This document shows, piece by piece, positions 45,802-54,426 of a stretch of DNA of 64,000 bases (within the stretch, counting starts at the first letter, position 1; every line of letters begins with the position of its first letter). Origin of the DNA: Rhodobacteraceae bacterium UBA6796 (lineage in GTDB: Bacteria > Pseudomonadota > Alphaproteobacteria > Rhodobacterales > Rhodobacteraceae). A program made the translations under genes and the position numbers. The DNA lies in the NCBI GenBank assembly GCA_002452815.1, contig DKFM01000014.1:1-64000 (forward strand), in the 5' to 3' direction. A model generated the notes under the pieces. It worked only from the letters and a program-made list of their open reading frames with translations, searched no databases and was not told the origin of the DNA.

Positions 45802-45888
45802 CTGGGGGTTTTGCACCCCCAGACCCCCGCAGGATATTTTCACCAGAAAGAAGCCGGGCGAGCTGTTTTCTTTCTGGCGAAAATATCC
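45802..45888. repeat. Dispersed hairpin element, copy B, with inverted partner
   Basis: CTGGGGG (45802-45808) and CCCCCAG (45816-45822) form a hairpin, followed by ACCCCCGCAGG and then GGATATTTTCACCAGAAAG (45832-45850). A near-perfect inverted copy of the last arm, CTTTCTGGCGAAAATATCC, lies at 45870-45888, giving a 19-bp stem. Copy A at 26798 shares the order and the TATTTTC core. It may also terminate ecm. Confidence 0.65.
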
Positions 45889-45959
45889 CCGCCGGAGGCA
45901 TCCGCCCTCGCCGATTTCGCGCCTTTCGGTGGGCGCGCGCGCCCTGTAAGGTCGCGGCC

Positions 45960-47501
45960 ATGAACAGCCCTGCGATTACCTTTTCCGAAGATCAGGCCGA
46001 GGCCTGGGATGCCGTGGCCTCTGCGCTGGAGGCGGCGGGCATCGATATTGTCGAAGGCAGCCTGTCGCCCGATGGCGGCGGCAATCGCGTGCTGTCGGTG
46101 ATCGGCAAGGCCGGGTCGGGCAAGACGATGCTGCTGGCCGCGCTTTACAAGGCGCTGGAGGACGCCGGGGTCGAGCTGGTTTCGGGCGATTTCGAAGGCA
46201 AGCGGCGCCGCGACCGGCGCACGCTGGCGATTCTGGCCCCCACCAACAAGGCGGCCTCGGTGCTGCGGGGGCGTGGGGTTCCGGCAACGACGATCCACCG
46301 CATTCTTTACACCCCGGTCTATGACCCGGAATACGAGCGGATCGCCGAATGGCTGGCCGGGCAGGGCGAGCGCCCCAAGGTCGATATGCTGGGCATCAAC
46401 GGGCTGACCGAAGAAGCGCTGGACCGTGCCAAGGCGTTTTACGACCAGTATAAATCCATCCCCGCGGCTTTGGCCTCGGCGGGGCTGCGCGGATCGGATT
46501 TCATCAATGGCTGGAAGCGGCGCGAAGACCCGCTCGACATCGGATTCGTCGACGAGGCCTCGATGCTGGATGAACGCCAGTTCGACGACCTGCGCGAGAT
46601 TTTCCCGACGCTGGTGCTGTTTGGCGACCCCGCGCAGCTGGCGCCGGTAAACCAGTCCGGGCAGATGTGTTTCGAGCGTCTGCCGGATTCGCAAAAACAT
46701 GTTCTGCATCGCATTCACCGCCAGACGCAGGACAACCCGATCCTGGATCTGGCGCATGCGCTGGCCGATGAGAGCCTGAGTTTCGAAGGCTTCGAGCGGA
46801 TGATCGAGAAAGCCGCAGCGAACGACCCGCGCGTCGTTTGGGCGGAACGGGTAGAAAGCGATCTGATGGCGCGCAGCCCGGTGCTGGTCTGGCGCAATGC
46901 GACGCGGATTCGTCTGATCACCGCGTTCCGGGCGGCGCATTCGGCGCCCGCCGACATGTTGCTGCCGGGAGAGCCGCTGATCTGCGACGGGATCGAATTG
47001 CCACTGAAACACCGCAAGAAGCGGATTGATCTGGAGGCACGCGGCCTGATCAAGGGCGCGCAGGTGATCTATCTGGGGCCCGGCAAGAAGCCCGGGTTTT
47101 CGCGTCTGCATGTGATCGGCGCCGAAGATCCGCGGCTGTCGGCGGCGTCGATCGTCAAGATCGAACTGCCCGACGAGGAAGAGCCCTTCATCCCCTTCGC
47201 CGCGCGGATGGGGGCGACCTTCCTGCATGGCGCGGCGGTGACGATCCACAAGGCACAGGGCAGCCAGTGGCCCGATGTGCAGGTCTTCGCGCCCGACATT
47301 TACGCCGCCGCCCGCGCCGGGCGGATGGAGGCGGGGATTCCGCTGTGGAAACGGCTGGCCTATGTGGCGATCACCCGGGCGGAACACCGGCTGCTGTGGG
47401 TGACGCGGGCGCGGCTGGCGCGGCCTTCGGCGCCGCTGTCGATCGACGATCTGCCCACGGGGGCGGTCGCGCTGAAACTGGAACGCGAGGAAGACGGCTG
47501 A
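45960..47501 (+). CDS. RecD-like superfamily 1B DNA helicase/ATPase
   Basis: The 513-residue protein has the SF1 motifs: Walker A G-K-A-G-S-G-K-T at 49-56, A-P-T-N-K-A-A (motif Ia), D-E-A-S-M-L-D (motif II, near 198), G-D-P-A-Q-L-A-P-V (motif III) and Y-V-A-I-T-R-A-E-H-R-L (motif VI). It resembles RecD and RecD2-type helicases without RecB or RecC nearby. The nucleic-acid substrate is unknown. Confidence 0.85.
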   Translation: MNSPAITFSEDQAEAWDAVASALEAAGIDIVEGSLSPDGGGNRVLSVIGKAGSGKTMLLAALYKALEDAGVELVSGDFEGKRRRDRRTLAILAPTNKAASVLRGRGVPATTIHRILYTPVYDPEYERIAEWLAGQGERPKVDMLGINGLTEEALDRAKAFYDQYKSIPAALASAGLRGSDFINGWKRREDPLDIGFVDEASMLDERQFDDLREIFPTLVLFGDPAQLAPVNQSGQMCFERLPDSQKHVLHRIHRQTQDNPILDLAHALADESLSFEGFERMIEKAAANDPRVVWAERVESDLMARSPVLVWRNATRIRLITAFRAAHSAPADMLLPGEPLICDGIELPLKHRKKRIDLEARGLIKGAQVIYLGPGKKPGFSRLHVIGAEDPRLSAASIVKIELPDEEEPFIPFAARMGATFLHGAAVTIHKAQGSQWPDVQVFAPDIYAAARAGRMEAGIPLWKRLAYVAITRAEHRLLWVTRARLARPSAPLSIDDLPTGAVALKLEREEDG

Positions 47502-47512
47502 GGAGACAGGAC

Positions 47513-48244
47513 ATGCCGGTGATGGTGGTGACGGGGGCAAGCGCGGGCATTGGCCGCGCGGTGGCCGAGGCGGCGCTGGCGGCGGGCTGGCAGGTGGCGT
47601 GTCTGGCACGGCGCGCGGCACCGCTGGCCGAGGTCGCGGCGCGGGGCGACGGATTGGCGCTGGCCTGCGATGTCGCGGATCGTGCCGCGGTCGAGGCGGC
47701 TTTCGCGCAGACGGTGGCGCGGTTCGGCCGGATCGACGTGCTGTTCAACAATGCGGGCGTGTTTCCGCAGGGCGCGCTGATCGACGAGATGGACCCCGAC
47801 GACTGGACCCTGACACGGGCGGTCAATCTGGATGGCATGGTCTGGTGCGCGCGTGCAGCCTTTGCGCAGATGCGCGCGCAGGCGCCGCAAGGCGGGCGGA
47901 TCATCAACAACGGCTCGATCGCGGGGCAGGTGCCGCGGCCGCGGTCGCTGGCCTATACCGTGACCAAGCATGCGATCAACGGGCTGACCAAGCAGCTGGC
48001 GCTGGACGGGCGCGATTTCGGCATCGCCTGCGGGCAGATCGACGTGGGCAATGCGCGCACCGATCTGGCGGCGCGGATGGAGGCGGGCGTGCTGCAGGCC
48101 GATGGCAGCATCCGCCCGGAACCGATGATGGAGGTGGGCGATGTGGCGGCGGCGGTGCTGCATATGGCCAGCCTGCCGCCGGGTGCCAATGTGCTGAACA
48201 TGACGGTGATGGCGACCGCGATGCCCTTCGTCGGCCGTGGTTAG
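47513..48244 (+). CDS. Short-chain dehydrogenase/reductase
   Basis: The 243-residue SDR has T-G-A-S-A-G-I-G near residue 7, N-N-A-G near 79, the catalytic Ser in N-G-S-I-A and Y-T-V-T-K as the Y-x-x-x-K pair. The ATG at 47513 has GAGGAGACAGG upstream and follows the helicase stop by 11 bases. The substrate is unknown. Its stop overlaps that of the convergent minus-strand gene. Confidence 0.8.
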   Translation: MPVMVVTGASAGIGRAVAEAALAAGWQVACLARRAAPLAEVAARGDGLALACDVADRAAVEAAFAQTVARFGRIDVLFNNAGVFPQGALIDEMDPDDWTLTRAVNLDGMVWCARAAFAQMRAQAPQGGRIINNGSIAGQVPRPRSLAYTVTKHAINGLTKQLALDGRDFGIACGQIDVGNARTDLAARMEAGVLQADGSIRPEPMMEVGDVAAAVLHMASLPPGANVLNMTVMATAMPFVGRG

Positions 48245-48996
48245 GTGCGGATCAGTCGGAACACCGCCGCCGCCGCCCAGCCCGCAAACACCGCCAGTGC
48301 CAGCGACAGCGCGCCGTAGATCGCGGCGTGATCGCGCGAGAGGGTATAAAGCCACCGCTCCAGCCCGACTTTGCGCACATAGATCGCGGTGCGGTATTGG
48401 TCGACCAGTTGGCCATCGCGCAACAGGAAGATGCGCGTCTTGTAATCGCCCTCGATCAGATTGGCCGGCAGGGTGAAATCGGCGCGGAACAGGGTATTTT
48501 CCAGAATCGTGACCGCTGCCTCATCCAGATGATACAGCCCCTCTTCCTGTCGAATGCGCAGCAGGGCCTCGGTGAAGGGGCGCGCATCGGCAACCTCGAT
48601 CGGCCCGGCGAAGGACCGCATCGCCAGCGGGATCGAGATGCGCTGGCTGACATCGACATTGGGGTCGAGGATCTCGGCCAGCGGGGCGCTGCTGGCAACC
48701 GCATAATAGCTGGGGGCTGCGGCCACACCCACGGAATCGGTGTTCACCCAGATCCCCATCTGGCGCGATTTGCGGCGGATGGTGACCGATCCCGGCGGGC
48801 CCTCCAGCGTCACGATGATGCCCATGCGATCGCTGGCGGGCTCTGGCTCGAAGCGTTTGATCGCGCCGTAGATCAGGATTTCGGAGCCGTTGAACGACGC
48901 CGTGATGCCGATATTGTCGTGGCTGAGACCTGCGACCACCTCTTCTGCGCGGGCGGGCAGGGCAAGCGCCAGAAGTATGATCAGCGCGCGGATCAT
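48241..48996 (-). CDS. TIGR02186-type transmembrane protein
   Basis: The 251-residue protein has a signal peptide (A-L-P-A-R-A-E near 18), a periplasmic beta-rich domain and one C-terminal helix (about 225-247). It matches a family I know as TIGR02186 in alphaproteobacteria, often paired with a TauE-like permease as here. It is coupled by ATGA to that permease. A role as a periplasmic partner in sulfite or organosulfonate export is inferred. Confidence 0.65.
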   Translation of the reverse strand: MIRALIILLALALPARAEEVVAGLSHDNIGITASFNGSEILIYGAIKRFEPEPASDRMGIIVTLEGPPGSVTIRRKSRQMGIWVNTDSVGVAAAPSYYAVASSAPLAEILDPNVDVSQRISIPLAMRSFAGPIEVADARPFTEALLRIRQEEGLYHLDEAAVTILENTLFRADFTLPANLIEGDYKTRIFLLRDGQLVDQYRTAIYVRKVGLERWLYTLSRDHAAIYGALSLALAVFAGWAAAAVFRLIRT

Positions 48997-49910
48997 TTGA
49001 ACGCCCCGGGAAACAGCGAGAACAGCTCGGACGGGCGCAGCAGCAGGTCGAGCCCGAGCTTGCCCGCGACCAGGATCACCAGCAGTGCAAGCAGGATGCG
49101 CAGTTGTTCGGCCTTCAGCCGCGCGCCAAGCCGCGAGCCGATCTGCGCGCCGATCACCCCGCCGACGATCAGCAGCAGCGCCAGCATCACATCGACCGAC
49201 TGGTTGGTGATCGCATGCATCATCGTGGTGAAGGCCGACACGAACAGGATCTGGAACAGCGAGGTGCCGATCACGACCTTGGTCGGCATCCCCAGCAGAT
49301 AGATCATTGCGGGCACCATGATGAAGCCGCCGCCGACGCCCATGATTGCGGCCAGAACCCCAACCACGATCCCCACCAGCATCGGCGGGATCACCGAGAT
49401 ATACAGCCCCGAGGCGCGGAACTTGACCTTCAGGGGCAGCTTGTGGACCCACAGGTGTTGATGCCGTTTGGCGCGCTTTCCGCCGCGTTTTTCCCGCCGC
49501 ATCGCGCGCAGCGATTCCTGCAACATCAGCAGGCCGATCGAGCCGAGGAAGACAACATAGGCCAGTTGCACCGCAAGGTCGATCTGGCCCAGCCGGGTCA
49601 GCAGGTTGAACACCCAGATCCCCATGCCCGAGCCGATCAGGCCGCCGATCAGCAGCACCACGCCCATCGGCACATCCACCGCCTTGCGCTTGAACTGTGC
49701 CAGCACGCCCGACACCGACGACGCCACGACCTGATTGGCGCCGGTGGCCACGGCCACGGTGGGCGGAATGCCGATGAAGAACAGCAGGGGCGTGATCAGA
49801 AAGCCGCCGCCTACCCCGAACAGGCCCGACAACAGCCCGACCAGCGTTCCGAGGCCCAGAAGCAGGGCGGCACTGACGGAGACCTCAGCGATAGGGAGGT
49901 AGATCTGCAT
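48993..49910 (-). CDS. TauE/SafE (TSUP) family permease
   Basis: The 305-residue membrane protein has two G-V-G-G-G-F repeats, one in each half, the hallmark of the TSUP family, and about eight helices. TSUP members export sulfite, sulfoacetate or related anions. The start at 49910 (M-Q-I-Y-L-P) is selected; upstream in-frame codons are rejected. Confidence 0.82.
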   Translation of the reverse strand: MQIYLPIAEVSVSAALLLGLGTLVGLLSGLFGVGGGFLITPLLFFIGIPPTVAVATGANQVVASSVSGVLAQFKRKAVDVPMGVVLLIGGLIGSGMGIWVFNLLTRLGQIDLAVQLAYVVFLGSIGLLMLQESLRAMRREKRGGKRAKRHQHLWVHKLPLKVKFRASGLYISVIPPMLVGIVVGVLAAIMGVGGGFIMVPAMIYLLGMPTKVVIGTSLFQILFVSAFTTMMHAITNQSVDVMLALLLIVGGVIGAQIGSRLGARLKAEQLRILLALLVILVAGKLGLDLLLRPSELFSLFPGAFK

Positions 49911-49996
49911 GGGCAGCCCGGTTGGTGTTTGAGGGTCAGTCTTGCCTGCCTTGGGCACGGTGTCAAACCCCGGTTTCCGTCAAGGAAAGCGCGGTG

Positions 49997-50797
49997 TTAA
50001 AGGTTGCGCAAATATCGTCGCAAAACCCGTTCCAGCTTGGCCGCGCCCACCGGGGCCATCGCTTTTGTATGCTCGTGGCTGATGTTTTCGGCAGACAGGC
50101 CCGCGCCCATGTTGGTGACGACCGACACGGCCGCGACCCGCAGGCCCAGGAACCGCGCCAGGATCACCTCGGGCACGGTCGACATGCCCACCGCATCGGC
50201 CCCCAGAACACGCGCCGCCCGAATCTCGGCCGGTGTTTCAAAGGACGGCCCCGAGAACCAGCAATACACGCCTTCGGGCAGGGCCACGCCCTCGGCGGCG
50301 GCGGCGGCGGCAAGGCCTGCGCGCATTTCGGGGTCATGCGCCTCGGTCATCGGCACGAAACGCGCGTCCGACGGCTCTCCGATCAGGGGGTTGGTGCCGG
50401 CGAATGCGATGTGGTCGCTCAGCACCATCAGATCGCCCGGCCCGATGTCAGGGCGCAGGCTGCCCGCCGCATTGGTCAGCAGCAACTGCGTGCAGCCCAG
50501 ATCGCGCAGGATCTCCAGCGGCAGGCGCATTTCGGCGGGGTTGCCGTGTTCGTAGTAATGCGCCCGGCCGCCGAACACCGCGACGCGCACGCCCTCCAGA
50601 TCGCCGATCACCAGTTTCGGGTTGTGCCCCGACACGCCCGCCTGCGGAAACCCCGGCAGGTAGCTGTAGGGGATCGCCACGCCCTGCACCTCTTCGGCCA
50701 GATGGCCCAGACCCGAGCCCAGGATCAGCCCCAGTTGCGGGGCCGCATCGCCCGCGCGGGCGCGGATCAGCGCGGCGAGTTCAGCGCTCTTTGACAT
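49997..50797 (-). CDS. Purine nucleoside phosphorylase
   Basis: The 266-residue enzyme has the trimeric PNP features G-S-G-L-G near 31, G-R-x-H-Y-Y-E-H, T-N-A-A-G-S and M-S-T-V-P-E near 200. It splits purine nucleosides with phosphate. The ATG at 50797 has GGAGG upstream and lies within the end of the upstream permease gene. Grouped with the nucleoside ABC transporter, it forms an uptake-and-salvage operon. Confidence 0.9.
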   Translation of the reverse strand: MSKSAELAALIRARAGDAAPQLGLILGSGLGHLAEEVQGVAIPYSYLPGFPQAGVSGHNPKLVIGDLEGVRVAVFGGRAHYYEHGNPAEMRLPLEILRDLGCTQLLLTNAAGSLRPDIGPGDLMVLSDHIAFAGTNPLIGEPSDARFVPMTEAHDPEMRAGLAAAAAAEGVALPEGVYCWFSGPSFETPAEIRAARVLGADAVGMSTVPEVILARFLGLRVAAVSVVTNMGAGLSAENISHEHTKAMAPVGAAKLERVLRRYLRNL

Positions 50798-51749
50798 AGG
50801 GTTGGCCTCCGGCACGGGGGGGGATGGCGCGCCCGACGAAGCCCGCCAGCACGATCACGGTCAGAATATAGGGCAGGGCGTCCAGCGCGGGCACCGGGAT
50901 CGCCATGCCGAAGGTGCCCTCGATCACGTCGGGGCGCAGCGCCAGCGCCTGAAAGAAGCCAAACAGCAGCGTCGCCATCAGCGCATACCACGGCCGCCAT
51001 TTCGCAAAGATCAGCGCGGCCAGCGCGATATAGCCGCGCCCGGCGGTCATTTCCTTGCCAAAGCCCGCCTGCAGCCCGGTGGCCATATAGGCACCCGCCA
51101 TGCCGCACAGGATGCCGGTGATCATCACCGCCGTATAGCGCAGCCGGATCACCGACACGCCCGCGGTATCGACCGATTCCGGGTTCTCGCCCACCGCCCG
51201 CAGCCGCAGCCCGAAGCGCGTGCGATAGAGCGCCCACCACGTCAGCGGCACCGCGACGAAGGCGGCATAGACCAGGAACGAATGCCCCGAGATCACCTCG
51301 GCATAGAACGGCCCGATCAGCGGCACCTCGCGCAGCGTGTCGACAAAGGGCAGGGTGACCGGGTTGAACCGCGCGTCGCCGGTCAGCGGCGGCGTGCGGC
51401 CGCCCTGATGGAACAGCGATTGCGCGACCAGAACCGTCGCCCCCGAGGCCACGAAATTCAGCGCGACGCCCGAGATCAGTTGATTGCCGCGGAAGGTGAT
51501 CGAGGCGAGCCCGTGAACGATCGAAAACAGCACAGAGCCGCCGATCCCCGCCAGCAGCCCGATCCAGACACTGCCGCTGAGCGCCGCAACCGCGCCCGAC
51601 GCCATCCCCGCCATCAGCATCTTGCCTTCCAGCCCGATGTCGAAAATGCCCGAGCGTTCCGAAAACAGCCCCGCCAGACAGGCCAGCAGCAGCGGCGTCG
51701 CAAAGCGCACGGTGGTGTCGAGGATCTGCAGAAGCGTTGCGTAATCCAT
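50781..51749 (-). CDS. Nucleoside ABC transporter permease (second)
   Basis: The 322-residue permease has about nine hydrophobic helices and the D-I-G-L-E-G-K-M-L-M segment typical of BMP-type nucleoside permeases. The ATG at 51749 overlaps the upstream stop (TGATG) with GGAGG seven bases before it. It pairs with the next upstream permease. Confidence 0.88.
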   Translation of the reverse strand: MDYATLLQILDTTVRFATPLLLACLAGLFSERSGIFDIGLEGKMLMAGMASGAVAALSGSVWIGLLAGIGGSVLFSIVHGLASITFRGNQLISGVALNFVASGATVLVAQSLFHQGGRTPPLTGDARFNPVTLPFVDTLREVPLIGPFYAEVISGHSFLVYAAFVAVPLTWWALYRTRFGLRLRAVGENPESVDTAGVSVIRLRYTAVMITGILCGMAGAYMATGLQAGFGKEMTAGRGYIALAALIFAKWRPWYALMATLLFGFFQALALRPDVIEGTFGMAIPVPALDALPYILTVIVLAGFVGRAIPPRAGGQPYVKER

Positions 51750-52840
51750 CACAGGGCCTCCTTCGTGCGGGGCCGGAAGAAGACGCCCAGCATCATCCGC
51801 ACCATCGTGTCCAGCGCGCCGGTGAACAGGATCACCAGACCCTGCAACAGCAGCCGCAGCTCGATCGGGATCGAGGTCATCAGCCCCATTTCGGCCCCGC
51901 CCTGATAGAGGAAGCCGAACAGCAGCGCCGCCAGAAACACCCCGATCGGATGGTTGCGCCCCATCAGCGCCACCGCGATGCCGATGAAGCCCGCGCCCTC
52001 GGCCGAGTTCTGCACCAGGCGGTGCGCCTCTCCCATCACGTTGTTAATCGCCATCATCCCGGCCAGCCCGCCCGAGATCAGCATCGAGACCATCACCACC
52101 TTGAAAGGCGAGATCCCGGCATAGACCGCGGCGCTTTCCGATTTGCCGAAGGCCCGGATTTCATAGCCAAGCCGGGTGCGCCACAGCAGCAGCCACACGC
52201 CCCAGCAGGCCGCCAGCGCGACGAAGAAGCTGACATTCGCGGGCACGCGTTTGGAAAAGATCAGGCTCAGCCCCGGGATTTCTCCGAAATTCGGCAGTTC
52301 CGCCCCGGTGGGGAAACGTGCGGTGGCCGGGTCCATCTGACCCGCCGGGCGCAGCACCTCGACCAGCAGATAAACGATCAGCGCGGCCGCGATGTAGTTG
52401 AACATGATCGTGGTGATGACGATGTGGCTGCCGCGTTTGGCCGCCAGATAGGCCGGGATCGCGGCCCAGGCGGCACCGAAGGCCGCCGCGCCCACCGTCG
52501 CCGCCGCCAGCGCCAGCGTCCAGTGCGGCCAGGGCAGCGCCAGACAGACCAGTGCCACGCCAAGACCGCCGATCTGCGCCTGTCCTTCGCCGCCGATGTT
52601 GAATTGCCCGGCGTGGTAGGCGACCGTCACCGCCAGCCCGGTAAAGATGAAAGAGGTCGTGTAGAACAGCGTATAGGCGATGCCGCTGGCCGACCCGAAG
52701 GCGCCATCCACCATCACCGTCACGGCCTCGATCGGGTCATTGCCGATCGCCAGAATCACGATCGCCGAAATGATCGCCGCCAACAGCAGCGAAATCAGCG
52801 GCACCAGCACCACATCGGCCCAGGTCGGGAGCTTTTCCAT
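51749..52840 (-). CDS. Nucleoside ABC transporter permease (first)
   Basis: The 363-residue permease has about ten helices and the F-N-I-G-G-E-G-Q-A-Q-I-G motif of the family. Together with the second permease it forms the channel. It starts at the base where the ATPase gene ends. Confidence 0.88.
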   Translation of the reverse strand: MEKLPTWADVVLVPLISLLLAAIISAIVILAIGNDPIEAVTVMVDGAFGSASGIAYTLFYTTSFIFTGLAVTVAYHAGQFNIGGEGQAQIGGLGVALVCLALPWPHWTLALAAATVGAAAFGAAWAAIPAYLAAKRGSHIVITTIMFNYIAAALIVYLLVEVLRPAGQMDPATARFPTGAELPNFGEIPGLSLIFSKRVPANVSFFVALAACWGVWLLLWRTRLGYEIRAFGKSESAAVYAGISPFKVVMVSMLISGGLAGMMAINNVMGEAHRLVQNSAEGAGFIGIAVALMGRNHPIGVFLAALLFGFLYQGGAEMGLMTSIPIELRLLLQGLVILFTGALDTMVRMMLGVFFRPRTKEAL

Positions 52841-54426
52841 CAGGCGGCCTCTCCTTTGCCGGCATCGGTCACGCCCGCCATCAGCAGACCCAGCTCGCGT
52901 TCGTTGGTGTCGGCGGGCAGACGCTCGCCCATGATGCGGCCGTCGAACATCACCGCGATCCGGTCGGACAGCGACAGGATTTCATCCAGTTCGACCGAGA
53001 CCAGCAGCACCGCCTTGCCCGCATCGCGCAACTCGACGATGCGCTTGTGGATGAATTCGATCGCGCCGATGTCGACGCCGCGCGTGGGTTGGCCCACCAG
53101 CAGCAGGTCGGGGTTGCGCTCGATCTCGCGGGCCAGCACGATTTTCTGCTGGTTCCCGCCCGAAAACGATTTCGCGGGCAGCGACGGGATCGGCGGGCGC
53201 ACGTCGAAGCGCTCCATCGCGCCTTCGGTCTTTTCAACGATGCCCGCGTTATCCATCACCACCGCGTTCTTCTGATATTCCGGCGCGTGGTGATAGCCAA
53301 AGATCATGTTTTCCCAGGCGGCGAAATCCATGATCAGGCCCAGATGCTGCCGGTCTTCGGGCACATGCGCGATCCCGCGCGCGCGCCGCGACTGGCCGTT
53401 GGAATGCTTGCCGGTCAGGTCGATTTCCTGGCCGTTGATGCGCACCGTGCCGGTGCCTTTCTGAATTCCGCCCAGAACGCCCAGCAATTCGGACTGGCCG
53501 TTGCCCGCGACCCCGGCGATGCCCAGAATCTCGCCCGCGCGGACCTGCAGGCTGATGCCCTTGATCCGTTCGACCTTGTCTTCGTCGACCACATGCAGAT
53601 CGGCGATTTCCAGCACCGTGGCGCCCGGATTGGCGGGGCCCTTGGGCACATGCAGCAGCACCTTGCGCCCGACCATCATCTCGGCCAGCTCTTCGGGGCT
53701 GGTGGTGTCGGTCTTCACGGTCGCGGTCATCTCGCCGCGGCGCATCACCGATACGGTATCGGTGATTTCCATGATCTCGCGCAGCTTGTGGGTGATCAGG
53801 ATGATGGTTTTGCCCTGCGCACGCAGGTTGTCCAGAATGCGGAACAGGTGGTCCGCTTCGGCCGGGGTCAGAACGCCGGTGGGTTCATCCAGAATCAGGA
53901 TGTCGGCCTGACGATACAGCGCCTTGAGGATTTCGACGCGCTGCTGGTGGCCCACCGAAAGTTCCTCGACCACGGCGTCGGGGTCCACGTCCAGCTCGTA
54001 TTCCTCGGCCAGATGCTGCAGCGTCTTGCGCGCCTTGGAAAGGGACGGACGCAACAGCGCGCCATCCTCGGCGCCCAGGATGATGTTTTCCAGAACCGTG
54101 AAGTTCTGTACCAGCTTGAAATGCTGAAACACCATGCCGATACCGGCGCGGATCGCGGCCTGACTGTCGGGGATCTGGGTCGGGCGGCCGTGGATGATGA
54201 TTTCACCCGCATCGGCCTTGTAGAACCCGTAAAGGATCGACATCAGCGTGGATTTGCCCGCGCCGTTTTCGCCGATGATCCCGTGGATCGTCCCCGGCAT
54301 CACCCGGATCGAAATGTCCTTGTTGGCCTGAACCGGCCCGAAGGCTTTCGAGATGCCGCGCAGCTCGATCGCCGGAGCGAGGGCGGCAGTGTCCTGCCGC
54401 GCCTCCGTGGTCTGTGCGCCCGTCAT
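52840..54426 (-). CDS. Nucleoside ABC transporter ATPase with two nucleotide-binding domains
   Basis: The 528-residue protein has two ABC domains. The first carries Walker A G-E-N-G-A-G-K-S-T near 54 and L-S-V-G-H-Q-Q-R. The second has the degenerate G-V-A-G-N-G-Q-S-E near 300 and F-S-G-G-N-Q-Q-K. This arrangement is standard in RbsA/BMP-type systems. Its start overlaps the binding-protein stop (TAATG). Confidence 0.9.
   Translation of the reverse strand: MTGAQTTEARQDTAALAPAIELRGISKAFGPVQANKDISIRVMPGTIHGIIGENGAGKSTLMSILYGFYKADAGEIIIHGRPTQIPDSQAAIRAGIGMVFQHFKLVQNFTVLENIILGAEDGALLRPSLSKARKTLQHLAEEYELDVDPDAVVEELSVGHQQRVEILKALYRQADILILDEPTGVLTPAEADHLFRILDNLRAQGKTIILITHKLREIMEITDTVSVMRRGEMTATVKTDTTSPEELAEMMVGRKVLLHVPKGPANPGATVLEIADLHVVDEDKVERIKGISLQVRAGEILGIAGVAGNGQSELLGVLGGIQKGTGTVRINGQEIDLTGKHSNGQSRRARGIAHVPEDRQHLGLIMDFAAWENMIFGYHHAPEYQKNAVVMDNAGIVEKTEGAMERFDVRPPIPSLPAKSFSGGNQQKIVLAREIERNPDLLLVGQPTRGVDIGAIEFIHKRIVELRDAGKAVLLVSVELDEILSLSDRIAVMFDGRIMGERLPADTNERELGLLMAGVTDAGKGEAA

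Noticed and set aside
43619..45961. Long minus-strand open frame of 780 codons opposite ecm
   Set aside because: It lies wholly antisense to a well-recognised enzyme, has a His/Gln/Arg-rich composition typical of the complement of GC-rich genes, and shows no domain.
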